NCBI GenBank assembly: GCA_002529455.1
Contig: NYMS01000036.1
Location: forward strand, 1 to 64,000
Origin: Glycomyces fuscus
GTDB taxonomy: Bacteria > Actinomycetota > Actinomycetes > Streptosporangiales > Streptosporangiaceae
Direction: 5' to 3'
DNA: 64,000 bases
Shown: piece after piece, positions 51,704 through 60,618 of the stretch
Layout of the letters: each line of letters opens with the position of its first letter
Numbering within the stretch: position 1 is the stretch's first letter
Program-made: the position numbers and the translations under genes
The notes under the pieces: generated by a model
What the model saw: the letters and a program-made list of their open reading frames with translations, nothing else
The model's database searches: none
What the model was told of the DNA's origin: nothing

Positions 51704-53506
51704 CTACCCGGCCGCCTCCAGACCGCCCTGGAGCAGCGACAGGACGATGTGGTTGTCGCGGTAGATCTGGTTCCGGGCGGCGGGGTGGTCGTCGGGGAAG
51801 GACTCCACCCGGGCGCCCTCCAGGGCCGGGGCCAGGTACTTGTAGGTCCAGATCGGGATCCGCGGCAGCAGCTCGTTGAAGACGACCGCCATCGTCTTGA
51901 GGGCCTCGGTCTGCTCCTCCTCGCTCTGCGCGGTCTTGGCGACCTCGACGAGCTCCTCCAGGTCCACCTCGCCCCGGCTGGGGCTGTCCACCTTCAGGTC
52001 GAAGCCCTGTCCCGGGTTCTCGCCGGTGCGTGCGTTCTCCACCAGGAAGTTCATCTGGAAGGCGCCCCAGTACTGCGGGATCTCCGGGTTGCCCCAGTGG
52101 CGCACGGCCACCTCGAAGTCACCGGCGGCCCAGATGCCCCAGGGGTTGTCCGCGGGCACGTTGCGCGCGGTCGTCCTGATCCCGAAGGCGTTCCAGGCCT
52201 CCTCCACCTGGGTGGCGGTCAGCTCGAAGTCGCCCCAGCCCGCGACGCCGATGATCTCGTAGCCGGCCTCCTCCCCGTCCGGGGTGTGCCAGATCCCGTC
52301 CTCCTTGGCCCAGCCCGCCTCCTCCAGCAGTTCGGTGGCCCGGTCCAGGTCCTGGTCGTAGGTCGCGAACCCGGCGAGTTCCTCGGCGGTGAAGATCTGC
52401 TCGGTCTGGAGGTCGACCAGCCCGGAGTAGTACCGCACCCGGTCGTAGGCCTCGCCCCGCGCCACCTGGCCGATCTGGTCGCTGTCGAGCAGGTGTTTGA
52501 GCGCCTTGCGCACCCGCACGTCCCTGAGCTCGGGCTTGGCCTCGTAGTTGAACATCAGTCCGCAGCCGTCGTAGCCGGGGTGCTCGACCCACCGGAACCC
52601 CTCGACGGCGCGGAACGCCTGCTGGTCGGCGGCGGACGTGGCCAGGGTCGAGTAGTCGACCTCGCCCTGCTGGATGAGCAGGGAGGCCTGGCGGTTGTCG
52701 CCCTTGTGGACGACCACCTCGTCGAAGGCGACCTCGGCGCCCTGGTATCCGGTCTGCTCGCGCACCAGGGTGATCCGCGCGTCGGACATCTGGGCCGGGT
52801 CGAAGGTGTAGGGGCCGCTGGTGATGATGTCCTGGGGGCTGAACTCGATGAACTCGGCGTTGAACTCGGTGTGCTCGTCGTCGCCCTGGCGGACGCCGTC
52901 GGCCACCATCGCGATCGCGCGCTCCCCGAAGTCGCCGTAGGTCGACTTGGAGAAGATCCGGTGCTTGACGACCTGGAGCTCGATCCCGGGGAAGGGGTTG
53001 TCGAAGCGCGCGCGGACGCTGAGGTCGTCCAGCCGCTCCAGTTCGGTGATCTGCGGGAAGCCCACCGACCAGGCGGGCGCCTCCAGGACCCGGATGGCGT
53101 AGTTCTGGTGCAGGTCCTCGGCGGTCAGGTCGGTGCCGTCGCTCCACTTCAGGCCCGGGCGCAGGGTCACGACGAGGTCGTCGCCCTCCCAGGCGCTGCT
53201 CTCCAGGAGCAGGTAGTCCCACTCGTGGGTCTCCCAGTTGTAGAACGCGCCCGCGGGCAGGAAGAGGTCGGCGTACACGGAGTTCATCAGCAGCGCGCCG
53301 TCCTCCACGGCGACGTTGCGCGTCTGGGCGTCCAGGTCGAAGTCGAAGACGCCGGTGAACCGCGCGACTCCGTCCGATCCGGTGCCGCCGCCCGCGCAGG
53401 AGGAGAGCAGGCCCGCGCCGGCCGCGCCGGCCGTGCCGAAGCCGATCGCCCGGAGCAGGCGCCTGCGGGTCAGGTCGCCCGTCAGGGGGCGGGGGGTGGG
53501 GGTCAT
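51704..53506 (-). CDS. ABC transporter family 5 substrate-binding lipoprotein
   Basis: 600-residue extracytoplasmic solute-binding protein, family 5 (OppA/DppA/cellobiose-type). A twin-arginine signal (RRRLLRAIGFG, about 14-24) is followed by a lipobox (LLSSC, Cys37). Family 5 motifs include LRPGLKWSDGTDLTAEDL and SGPYTFDP. Family 5 proteins bind peptides but also oligosaccharides; the ligand cannot be set from sequence. ATG 53506 overlaps the stop of the small membrane protein (ATGA), so translation is coupled. It is the last gene of the operon, followed by a terminator. Confidence 0.92.
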   Translation of the reverse strand: MTPTPRPLTGDLTRRRLLRAIGFGTAGAAGAGLLSSCAGGGTGSDGVARFTGVFDFDLDAQTRNVAVEDGALLMNSVYADLFLPAGAFYNWETHEWDYLLLESSAWEGDDLVVTLRPGLKWSDGTDLTAEDLHQNYAIRVLEAPAWSVGFPQITELERLDDLSVRARFDNPFPGIELQVVKHRIFSKSTYGDFGERAIAMVADGVRQGDDEHTEFNAEFIEFSPQDIITSGPYTFDPAQMSDARITLVREQTGYQGAEVAFDEVVVHKGDNRQASLLIQQGEVDYSTLATSAADQQAFRAVEGFRWVEHPGYDGCGLMFNYEAKPELRDVRVRKALKHLLDSDQIGQVARGEAYDRVRYYSGLVDLQTEQIFTAEELAGFATYDQDLDRATELLEEAGWAKEDGIWHTPDGEEAGYEIIGVAGWGDFELTATQVEEAWNAFGIRTTARNVPADNPWGIWAAGDFEVAVRHWGNPEIPQYWGAFQMNFLVENARTGENPGQGFDLKVDSPSRGEVDLEELVEVAKTAQSEEEQTEALKTMAVVFNELLPRIPIWTYKYLAPALEGARVESFPDDHPAARNQIYRDNHIVLSLLQGGLEAAG

Positions 53507-53691
53507 CGGCGCTTCCTTTCGAGTAGGACGGCGAGCAGACCGAGGGAGAGCACGACCAGGCCGATCACGGCGGTGAGGGCGCTGATGACGAACTCGGCTG
53601 TGCCGGGGGGAGTGAGGGCGGTCGTGAGTGCGCTGGTCAGGGTGAGGAAGGCTCCGGCGAGCAGGGCGAAGCGTCCGACCACGAGGAGCAC
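53503..53691 (-). CDS. small two-helix membrane protein in ABC operon
   Basis: 62-residue protein with two hydrophobic segments (LLVVGRFALLAGAFLTLTSA and the region after GTAEFVISALTAVIG) ending in a basic tail ERKRR. GTG 53691 lies 5 nt after the preceding ATPase stop, with GGGGGGTGAGG overlapping. Its stop overlaps the start of the binding protein. No family recognised; it may be a small accessory subunit. The position between ATPase and lipoprotein genes is unusual. Confidence 0.6.
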   Translation of the reverse strand: MLLVVGRFALLAGAFLTLTSALTTALTPPGTAEFVISALTAVIGLVVLSLGLLAVLLERKRR

Positions 53692-53695
53692 GGCC

Positions 53696-54742
53696 TCACC
53701 CCCCGCCGACGACGTGGCAGGCGAGCAGCCGGTCGTGCGCGGGGACCAGCGGCGGCCGGACGGTGTCGCAGTCACCCCGCTCGTAGAGGGGGCAGCGCGG
53801 GTGGAAGTCGCATCCGGACGGCAGGTCGGTCAGGTCGGGGACGTCGTCGCCGCGCAGCCGGAACCGTTCCCGGGTCCGCGCCAGGTCGGGGTCGGGTTCG
53901 CACACGGCGGAGACCAGCGCCCTGGTGTAGGGGTGGCGGGGGTCGTTGACCACACGCGGGGTGGGGCCGTGCTCGACCACCCGGCCCAGGTACATGACGG
54001 CGATCTCGCCCTCCCACGCGAAGTACTTGGCCACGGCCAGGTCGTGCGTGATGAACAGGAAGCCCACGTCCAGCTCGTCGCGCAGCCTGCCGAGGGTGTT
54101 GAGCAGGCTGACCCGGATGGACACGTCGAGCATCGATGTCGACTCGTCGGCGATGATCACCTCGGGGTCCAGCGCCAGGGCCCGGGCCACGGCGACGCGC
54201 TGGCGCTGGCCGCCCGACAGCTGGTGCGGGTACTTGTCGAGGTAGTCCCCGGCCGGGGTGAGGTCGACCCGCTCCAGCAGTTCGGCGGTGGCCCGGCGGG
54301 CCTCTCGCCGGTTCCCGACCAGGCCGTGGCGGCGCGGTCCGGCCGAGACGGTGGAGTGGACGGTGCGCACGGGGTTGAGCGAGGAGTAGGGGTCCTGGTG
54401 GATGTACTGGACGGAGCGGCGGAAGCGGGCCCGCTCGCGCCGGTCCATCCCCGCCACGTCCCTGCCCCGGAAGAGCACGGAGCCGCGTACGGGTTCGGCC
54501 AGTCCGGCGGCCATGCGGGCGCTGGTGGTCTTGCCGCAGCCGGACTCGCCGACCAGGCACAGCACCCGTCCGGGGCGCACGTCGAGGTCGATCCCGGCGA
54601 CGGCGGGGACGTCGCCGCGTGGGGTCGGGAAGGTCTGGTGCACGCCGCGCAGGCTGAGCACCGGCGGGGCGTCCCCGGTGCCGCGGGCGGACGCGGCACC
54701 GGGTTCGGGCTGCGCGGACGCTGGGACGGTCCGGTCAATCAC
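53696..54742 (-). CDS. ABC transporter ATPase (OppF/DppF-like)
   Basis: 348-residue ATPase. Walker A is GESGCGKTT, the signature LSGGQRQ, Walker B VIIADEST, and the His switch FITHDL. The C-terminal oligopeptide/dipeptide transporter domain is present (DLPSGCDFHPRCP with Cys residues likely to hold an Fe-S cluster). GTG 54742 overlaps the stop of the upstream ATPase by 8 nt. It pairs with the OppD-like ATPase to power the same importer. Confidence 0.93.
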   Translation of the reverse strand: MIDRTVPASAQPEPGAASARGTGDAPPVLSLRGVHQTFPTPRGDVPAVAGIDLDVRPGRVLCLVGESGCGKTTSARMAAGLAEPVRGSVLFRGRDVAGMDRRERARFRRSVQYIHQDPYSSLNPVRTVHSTVSAGPRRHGLVGNRREARRATAELLERVDLTPAGDYLDKYPHQLSGGQRQRVAVARALALDPEVIIADESTSMLDVSIRVSLLNTLGRLRDELDVGFLFITHDLAVAKYFAWEGEIAVMYLGRVVEHGPTPRVVNDPRHPYTRALVSAVCEPDPDLARTRERFRLRGDDVPDLTDLPSGCDFHPRCPLYERGDCDTVRPPLVPAHDRLLACHVVGGG

Positions 54743-55793
54743 GGGTGGCCCCCTCGGTGGAGAGTTCGTTCGAACGCAGGCAGGCCGCGGCGTGGCTCAG
54801 CCCTTCGGGGCGCTTCCTGAGCACGTCGAGCTCGGGGCGGGTGGACGTGCACCGCTCGACGGCGTGCGCGCAGCGCGGCGCGAAGGAGCACCCCGCGGGC
54901 AGCGCCGCGATGCCGGGCGGGCCGCCGGGCAGCGACTCCGGGACCCTCAGGTCGCCCGTGACCGGGGGCACCGAGTTGATCAGCGCCGAGGTGTAGGGGT
55001 GCCGGGCGCGGTGGAAGATGTCGCGGGTGGTGCCGGTCTCGATCATCCGGCCCGCGTACATGGTGCCGACGCGGTCGGCGAGCTCGGCGGCCAGTCCCAG
55101 GTCGTGGGTGATGAAGACCATCGCGAAGCGCAGTTCCTCGCGCAGCTCCGCGAGGCGCTCGACGATGGAGCGCTGGGTGAGGATGTCCAGGGCCGTGGTG
55201 GGCTCGTCCAGGATGAGCAGCTGCGGCTCCAGGGCGAGGGCGAGCGCGATGAGGGTGCGCTGGCGCATGCCGCCGGAGAGCTCGTGGGGGAAGCTGTCGA
55301 GCACCCGCGCCGGGTCGAGCCGCACCATGCGCAGCAGCTCGGCGGAGCGTTCGAGGACCTCGGCGCGCGGGCGGCGGCCCCTGTCGTGGGCGCGGAAGGT
55401 GTCGAGGAAGTGCTCGCGCACCCGCAGCACGGGGTTGAAGGCGTTCATGGCGCCCTGGAAGACCATGGCTGCCTCGTTCCAGCGGAAGCGGCGCAGGTCC
55501 TCGCGGGCGAGGGTGCGCACGTCGGCGAGGCGGCCGTCCTTGCGGCGGAAGAGGATCTCGCCCGAGGAGACCTCGCCGGTGCGCGGGAGCAGCCGGAGCA
55601 GGCCGAGGCCCAGGGTGGTCTTGCCGCATCCGGACTCCCCCACCAGGGCCATGGACTGGCCGGGGTGGAGGTCGAAGGAGACGTCGTGGACCGCGGTGAC
55701 CCGGCTCCTGCGGCCGGTGCGGTAGGCCACGTCGACGCCGCGGACGGAGAGCAGGACCCCCTCGGCGGACGGGGCGGCGGTGTGGTCGGTCAC
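54735..55793 (-). CDS. ABC transporter ATPase (OppD/DppD-like)
   Basis: 352-residue ATPase. Walker A is GESGCGKTT, the signature LSGGMRQ, Walker B LLILDEPTTALD, and the switch His FITHDL. The C-terminal domain has LPAGCSFAPRCAHAVERC, the Cys-rich motif typical of this subfamily. GTG 55793 follows the permease stop at 55797 by a few nucleotides. First ATPase of the operon. Confidence 0.93.
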   Translation of the reverse strand: MTDHTAAPSAEGVLLSVRGVDVAYRTGRRSRVTAVHDVSFDLHPGQSMALVGESGCGKTTLGLGLLRLLPRTGEVSSGEILFRRKDGRLADVRTLAREDLRRFRWNEAAMVFQGAMNAFNPVLRVREHFLDTFRAHDRGRRPRAEVLERSAELLRMVRLDPARVLDSFPHELSGGMRQRTLIALALALEPQLLILDEPTTALDILTQRSIVERLAELREELRFAMVFITHDLGLAAELADRVGTMYAGRMIETGTTRDIFHRARHPYTSALINSVPPVTGDLRVPESLPGGPPGIAALPAGCSFAPRCAHAVERCTSTRPELDVLRKRPEGLSHAAACLRSNELSTEGATRD

Positions 55794-55796
55794 GGC

Positions 55797-56675
55797 TTAC
55801 CTGTCCCGGAGTCGTGGGTTGAGGGCCTGTTCCAGGGACCGGGTCATGGTGACCAGGCCGATCTGGAAGAGCATGATCATCACCATCGGGGCGATGAGGA
55901 AGGGTGCGGCCTGGGGCAGCAGGAAGGCGTTGTTGTCCCAGGCCTGCTGGATCATCAGGCCCCAGTTGTCGGCGGTGCTGGGCAGCAGGCCGAGCAGGTA
56001 CATGCCGACCACCGCGTAGATCGCGTTGGTGACGGCGATGATGAAGTTGACGAAGATGTAGCCCGCCATGTTGGGCAGCACCTCGACGAAGAGGATGCGG
56101 GCGGTGCCCAGGTCCTGGAGGCGGGCGGCCTCGACGAACTCGCGCTCCTTGAGGGTGAGCACCTGGGCCCGGATCGAGCGCATGAGGTAGGGCCAGGTGA
56201 CCAGGCCGATGATGAGGGAGACCACCAGCGGCGAGGCGGTCCGGTAGAAGGACGCGACGACCAGCATGAGCACGATGAAGGGGATGGTCATCGTGATGTC
56301 GGTGAGCTGGAGCAGGAAGTGGTCCACGCGTCCGCGCACGTACCCGGCGACGCCGCCGAGGACGACGGCGACGGCCACGGTGGTCAGCGCGGCGACGAAA
56401 CCGACCCAGATGGGTTCGCGCCCGCCCAGGACCAGCTGGACGAAGGTGTCCTTGCCCTCGTGGTTGGTGCCGAGCCAGTGCTCGGAGGTGATCGGGCCCC
56501 AGATCGCGGTGACGTCGGTGGGGTTGTGGGTGTCGACGAACAGCGGTCCGACGAAGGAGAAGGCCAGGACGCCGAGGACCAGGCAGAGGCCGACGAACCC
56601 GCTGGTGCTGCGGGTGAGTCCCTGCCAGACCGATCCCCAGACCCCGGGTCCGGCGGCGGTGGTGGTGGCGACCAT
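55797..56675 (-). CDS. ABC transporter permease (OppC/DppC-like)
   Basis: 292-residue permease of the BPD inner-membrane family. It has six predicted helices, an N-terminal OppC domain (GFVGLCLVLGVLAFSFVGP, then HWLGTNHEGKD) and the EAA coupling loop (EREFVEAARLQDLGTARILF). ATG 56675 has AGGAG 6 nt upstream, 8 nt after the first permease stop. Second gene of the operon. Confidence 0.93.
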   Translation of the reverse strand: MVATTTAAGPGVWGSVWQGLTRSTSGFVGLCLVLGVLAFSFVGPLFVDTHNPTDVTAIWGPITSEHWLGTNHEGKDTFVQLVLGGREPIWVGFVAALTTVAVAVVLGGVAGYVRGRVDHFLLQLTDITMTIPFIVLMLVVASFYRTASPLVVSLIIGLVTWPYLMRSIRAQVLTLKEREFVEAARLQDLGTARILFVEVLPNMAGYIFVNFIIAVTNAIYAVVGMYLLGLLPSTADNWGLMIQQAWDNNAFLLPQAAPFLIAPMVMIMLFQIGLVTMTRSLEQALNPRLRDR

Positions 56676-56683
56676 GTGGGCTC

Positions 56684-57781
56684 CTACTGCTGGGAGATGC
56701 GCGGGTCGAGGCGGCTGTAGAGCAGGTCGGCCGCGAGGTTGGCGAGCACGACGCAGGACGTGATGATGACGAGCAGCCCCTGGAGGAGCGGGTAGTCGCG
56801 GTAGTTGACGGCGTCCAGGAGCAGGCCGCCGACCCCCTTGTAGACCAGGACCTGCTCGACGAAGATCGCGCCGCCGACGAGCGTGCCGAAGGAGATGGCG
56901 ATCTGGGCGACCAGGGGCAGGACCGCGTTGCGCCCGACGTAGGAGACGGCGACGCGGCGGTCGGGCAGCCCCCGGGCGCGCGCGACCGTCACGTAGTCCT
57001 CCCCGAGGACCTCGGTGGTGGAGGCCTTCATGACGAGCATCCAGGTGCCGATGATGGCGAGCACGTAGGTGAGGATCGGCAGGGCGGCGTGGTAGAGGGC
57101 GTCGCCGACGAACTCCGCGGTGGGGCCGGGGCGGACGCCGGGGCTGATGGTGCCGCGCAGGTCGATGGGGTCGAACCACCCCAGGTACATGCCGCCGCCG
57201 AAGACCAGGAGCATCGCGATGAGGTAGTTGGGCACGGCGCCCAGGACCGAGGCCAGGACGCTGAGCACGTGGTCCAGGAAGCGGTTGCGCCAGTAGGCCA
57301 TCACCATCCCCAGGGCCAGGCCGAGGACGACGGCGATGACGGTGCCGACGCCGATGCTGAACAGGGTCCAGGGCAGGTAGGCCCCGATGGCCTCCATGAC
57401 GCTCTGGCCCGGCCGGTTGATGGTCATGCCCAGGTCGAGGGTGGCCAGGCCGGCCAGGAAGTCCCACCACTGCTGGTACAGGGGGGCGTCGGGGTCGTAG
57501 GCCAGCGAGTTCATCGCGATGGCCCGGGCCTCCTCCATCGACATGCCGCCCTGGGTGAGGCGCCCGGCCATCACGTCGATCGGGTCGCCGGGCATGGCGC
57601 GGCCGAGGAAGAAGGTCGCGTTGGCGACGACGAACACCACGACGACGGCCTTGCGGACCTTGACGGCGGCGTAGTGGCGCCAGATCCGCAGCGGCAGGGG
57701 GTCGGGCGCGTCGGCGCGGGCCGGCGCGTCGGCGCTCCCGGCGTGCGGCGGCGGTGGGGAGGCCGCGATTTCGGTGGCCAC
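56684..57781 (-). CDS. ABC transporter permease (OppB/DppB-like)
   Basis: 365-residue first permease. A proline/alanine-rich cytosolic N-terminus precedes helix 1 (VVVVFVVANATFFLGRAMPG) and six helices; the EAA loop is GEDYVTVARARGLPDRRVAV. GTG 57781 has AAGGAG 4 nt upstream. The open frame continues to 57862, but that would put the 23-bp palindrome in the coding region. Head gene of the operon, divergent from the hydrolase gene. Confidence 0.93.
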   Translation of the reverse strand: MATEIAASPPPPHAGSADAPARADAPDPLPLRIWRHYAAVKVRKAVVVVFVVANATFFLGRAMPGDPIDVMAGRLTQGGMSMEEARAIAMNSLAYDPDAPLYQQWWDFLAGLATLDLGMTINRPGQSVMEAIGAYLPWTLFSIGVGTVIAVVLGLALGMVMAYWRNRFLDHVLSVLASVLGAVPNYLIAMLLVFGGGMYLGWFDPIDLRGTISPGVRPGPTAEFVGDALYHAALPILTYVLAIIGTWMLVMKASTTEVLGEDYVTVARARGLPDRRVAVSYVGRNAVLPLVAQIAISFGTLVGGAIFVEQVLVYKGVGGLLLDAVNYRDYPLLQGLLVIITSCVVLANLAADLLYSRLDPRISQQ

Positions 57782-57815
57782 GGGGCTCCTTCGGGGGGCG
57801 GCAGGGACTCCGTTT

Positions 57816-57838
57816 CTATTAGGAAAGTTTCCTAATAG
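57816..57838 (-). promoter_or_regulatory. 23-bp palindromic operator upstream of the ABC operon
   Basis: Perfect 11-nt arms CTATTAGGAAA and TTTCCTAATAG flank a central G, 35 bp before the first permease start. The core TTAGGAAAGTTTCCTAA resembles, from memory, operators of ROK-family sugar regulators such as the Streptomyces chitosanase regulator CsnR. I cannot verify this without a search. Confidence 0.65.
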
Positions 57839-57861
57839 AGGATTCACGGTAACCCGGCCCA

Positions 57862-57877
57862 TGTGGTCCAGACCACC
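57862..57877. promoter_or_regulatory. dre-like palindrome between ABC operon and hydrolase
   Basis: TGTGGTCCAGACCACC matches 13 of 16 bases of the dre consensus, with a perfect GTGGTC/GACCAC inverted repeat. It is 24 bp from the 23-bp palindrome and 82 bp upstream of the ABC operon start. Confidence 0.4.
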
Positions 57878-57948
57878 TTCGTGACCAAACGGCGTCTTAC
57901 ACGCGACCCGATCGGCATCACAAAGCGAACAAATGGCTACAAACCGTC

Positions 57949-58002
57949 ACATATGACCGCGCGAGGATTGGCCGCACCCGGCCACATGCGCACACATATG
58001 AC
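57949..58002 (+). repeat. direct repeats upstream of hydrolase gene
   Basis: ACATATGAC occurs at 57949-57957 and 57994-58002, 45 bp apart, in an A+T-rich stretch before the hydrolase. TATGAC in either copy could serve as a -10, or both may bind a regulator. Confidence 0.35.
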
Positions 58003-58102
58003 TTTTGTGGGTGTTGTCCTCACTCAGGTGGTTCGTACGGTGACGTCTCCGAAGCACACGACCCCGTTCCCCGAACGGGCCGAGAACGCGGAGGCGACCC
58101 CC

Positions 58103-59722
58103 GTGCGCACAGCACGCGCAACCACCCTGGCCTCGACCGTCCTGGCGACGGCCCTGGCCGCGTCCCTCACCGCGGCCTCCCCCGCCGCCGCCGACCCCCT
58201 GGACTCCCCCGCCGACGACGCCGCGCTCGCCGAGTTCCACGACCAGGAACTGGCGTGGGCACCCTGCACGGAGGAGGTGCTCCAGGGGCTGGAGTGCGCC
58301 GACGTCGAGGTCCCGCTCGACTACTCCGACCCCGGGGGCGAGCGCATCACCGTGGCCGTCAGCCGCGCCCGTGCCGCCGACCCGGAACGGCGGCGCGGCA
58401 TCCTGCTCACCAACCCCGGAGGACCGGGCGGGCACGGGCGCAGCCTGCCCCTGCCCCTGGACCCGCAGACGGGCACCGGATTCATCGGCGGCATGCGGGT
58501 CACCGAGGTGTACGACGTCATCGGCATGGACCCGCGCGGCAGCGGCGGCTCCTCACCGAGGCTGGACTGCGGTACAGAGGCGCCGCCCCTGTACACGGAT
58601 CCGACGGACGAGGAGATCTCCGAGGCCACCCGGTCGGCGATCCGGTACCAGCGTGCCTGCGAGCAGGCCGAGGGCGACGTCCGCCCGCACATGACCACCG
58701 CCAACACCGCCCGGGACATGGACGTCATCCGGGCCGCCCTCGGTGAGGAACAGGTCAACTACCTGGGCTACTCCTACGGCACCTACCTGGGTGCGGTCTA
58801 CGGGAGCCTGTTCCCCGAGCGGCTGGACCGCAGCGTGCTGGACTCGTCGGTGCACCCCGACGGCATCTGGCGCGACGTCTTCATGATGCAGGCACCGGCC
58901 TACAGCGAGAACATGGACCGCTACACCGCGTGGGCGGCGGGGTACGACGACGTCTTCGGCTTCGGTTCGACCCAGGAAGAGGTCTACGCGACCTTCGAGG
59001 CGACCGCTGAGCGGCTGCGGGAGGAACCGCTCGAGACCGCCCCCGGCGTGTTCTACGACAACCACCTGTTCAACCTGGACGTGGGCATGAACTCACGCTT
59101 CCGGGACCGGTGGGACGTGGTCTCGGAGTACCTGGGGTACATCGTGCACGGCGAGCCCCTGCCCCAGCCCCTCGCCGCCCAGGCGAGCGCTCTCGCCGAG
59201 GAGGAGTACGGCACGGCCACCATGGATCTGCAGACGGCGGTGCTGTGCGAGGCCGAGTGGCCGGGCAGAATCAGCACCTACCACACGGACGCCCGAGAGT
59301 ACCGGGAGGAGCACCCGTACGGCAGCGGCGCCTACTGGGCGGTTCCCCAGCCGTGCACCTTCAACGGCCTCGACCGGCCCGAGCCCCCGGTGGAGTTGGA
59401 ACGGGAGGGTTACCCCGAGGCACTGGTCATCGCCGGTGAGTTCGACGCCAACACGGCCTACGAGGGCGGTCCGGCCATGGCCGACCGGCTGGACAGCTCT
59501 CTGGTCACCGTCGCCGGTGACGGCGGGCACGGCTTCTACTTTCCCGGCGGCCTGGACTGCGTGACCGAGGCAGTGGACGCCTACCTGGTGGACGGGGCCC
59601 AGCCCGAGGACCTCGTCTGCCAGGGCCTGCCCCCGGCGGAGGTCGACGGGGAGATCGAGGTGGAGGCCGAGGACCTCGTGGCGCTGCGCGACCGGACCGG
59701 CCCTAGCGGCCTGGGGATCTGA
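58103..59722 (+). CDS. secreted alpha/beta hydrolase (tripeptidyl aminopeptidase-like, TAP C-terminal domain)
   Basis: 539-residue exported alpha/beta hydrolase. A signal peptide (ATTLASTVLATALAASLTAA, cleaved near ASPAAA) is followed by the oxyanion-hole motif NPGGPGG, DPRGSGGSSP and the nucleophile GYSYGTYLG. The TAP-like C-terminal domain contains the catalytic Asp (GEFDANT) and His (GDGGHGF). Such enzymes cut N-terminal tripeptides or act as proline-type aminopeptidases. GTG 58103 has GGAGG 8 nt upstream. It is divergent from the ABC operon, which would fit uptake of released peptides, but the operators there look sugar-related. Confidence 0.92.
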   Translation: MRTARATTLASTVLATALAASLTAASPAAADPLDSPADDAALAEFHDQELAWAPCTEEVLQGLECADVEVPLDYSDPGGERITVAVSRARAADPERRRGILLTNPGGPGGHGRSLPLPLDPQTGTGFIGGMRVTEVYDVIGMDPRGSGGSSPRLDCGTEAPPLYTDPTDEEISEATRSAIRYQRACEQAEGDVRPHMTTANTARDMDVIRAALGEEQVNYLGYSYGTYLGAVYGSLFPERLDRSVLDSSVHPDGIWRDVFMMQAPAYSENMDRYTAWAAGYDDVFGFGSTQEEVYATFEATAERLREEPLETAPGVFYDNHLFNLDVGMNSRFRDRWDVVSEYLGYIVHGEPLPQPLAAQASALAEEEYGTATMDLQTAVLCEAEWPGRISTYHTDAREYREEHPYGSGAYWAVPQPCTFNGLDRPEPPVELEREGYPEALVIAGEFDANTAYEGGPAMADRLDSSLVTVAGDGGHGFYFPGGLDCVTEAVDAYLVDGAQPEDLVCQGLPPAEVDGEIEVEAEDLVALRDRTGPSGLGI

Positions 59723-59738
59723 CCCCGGAGACGGCGGC

Positions 59739-59772
59739 GGCCCGCATCACCCGGCGAGGGGTGGTGCGGGCC
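59739..59772. terminator. terminator between hydrolase and lipoprotein genes
   Basis: GGCCCGCATCACCC (59739-59752) pairs with GGGTGGTGCGGGCC (59759-59772) with one wobble and a 6-nt loop. It serves convergent genes. Confidence 0.7.
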
Positions 59773-59824
59773 GTTCCCACCACGGCCGCCTGGAAGGAGG
59801 CCTGCGGGCCTCCCCCGCGGAAGC

Positions 59825-60415
59825 CTAGATGCCCGAGCCCTCCAGCGAACCGGTGACCTGCTCACCGAACATGTTGTAGGCCAGGCACAGGACCTCGCGG
59901 TCGTTCAGCTCGTTCCAGCCGTCCTCGGTCGGGGAGAGCGGCTCGTAGTCGATGACGGAGTCCGCGTAGGGGAGGCCGATGAAGGCGTCGAACTCCGCGC
60001 GGCACATCTCGTCGGCCAGCTGGGAGACCCGGTCGGCGCCCGGGTAGTCGCCGGACTCCTGGATGTCCCCGACGTGGTAGATCTCGTAGTCGTGCGGCTG
60101 CGAGCAGTCGACCTTGGGCACCTCGGAGATTCCGTCGCCGGACCTGTCCATCTCGTTGAAGCAGTCACCGAGCACGAGGGTGCCGACGTTCACGTACTCG
60201 GGCTCGGCCGTCTCGGTCTCCACCGGTTCGGGACTCTCCGCGGAATCGGTCGGCGTCGCGGTGTCCACGGGCTCGGGGGTGACGGTCTCTCCGCCGTTCT
60301 GGAGGGCGGGGGGCAGGAGGGGAAGCGAACCGCAGGCCGTAGCCGCCAGGGTGGCGCCGACGGCCAGGGTTCCCAGAGCGACACGGCCGAACAGAGGGCG
60401 CGTTTCGGACAGCAT
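59825..60415 (-). CDS. septum-formation-domain lipoprotein, copy 1
   Basis: 196-residue exported lipoprotein. The lipobox is LAATAC (Cys near 28), then a Pro/Thr/Glu-rich linker, then a septum-formation-type domain with conserved LGDCF, VDCSQPHDYE, a late Cys (DEMCRAEFDAFIGLPYADS) and NDREVLCLAY. ATG 60415 has GGAG 5 nt upstream. It is a diverged paralogue of the next gene. Molecular role unknown. Confidence 0.8.
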   Translation of the reverse strand: MLSETRPLFGRVALGTLAVGATLAATACGSLPLLPPALQNGGETVTPEPVDTATPTDSAESPEPVETETAEPEYVNVGTLVLGDCFNEMDRSGDGISEVPKVDCSQPHDYEIYHVGDIQESGDYPGADRVSQLADEMCRAEFDAFIGLPYADSVIDYEPLSPTEDGWNELNDREVLCLAYNMFGEQVTGSLEGSGI

Positions 60416-60618
60416 GGGGACTCCACTGGATCGTTCGGTACTGGTGCCGACGGGGGACGGAATCGGCGACACCCATCCAGATGCCCGGGACTCGGAGAAG
60501 GTTGTGTCCCAGTTCGGGAGGGATCGGGTTCTGGTGCGCTCTGGGCACCGCGTGGCGTCTGCCGCCGCGGAGGGGCAGGGGAGGCGGGGTGGGGGCAGGG
60601 CCCCGCGGTCCCCCGCGG

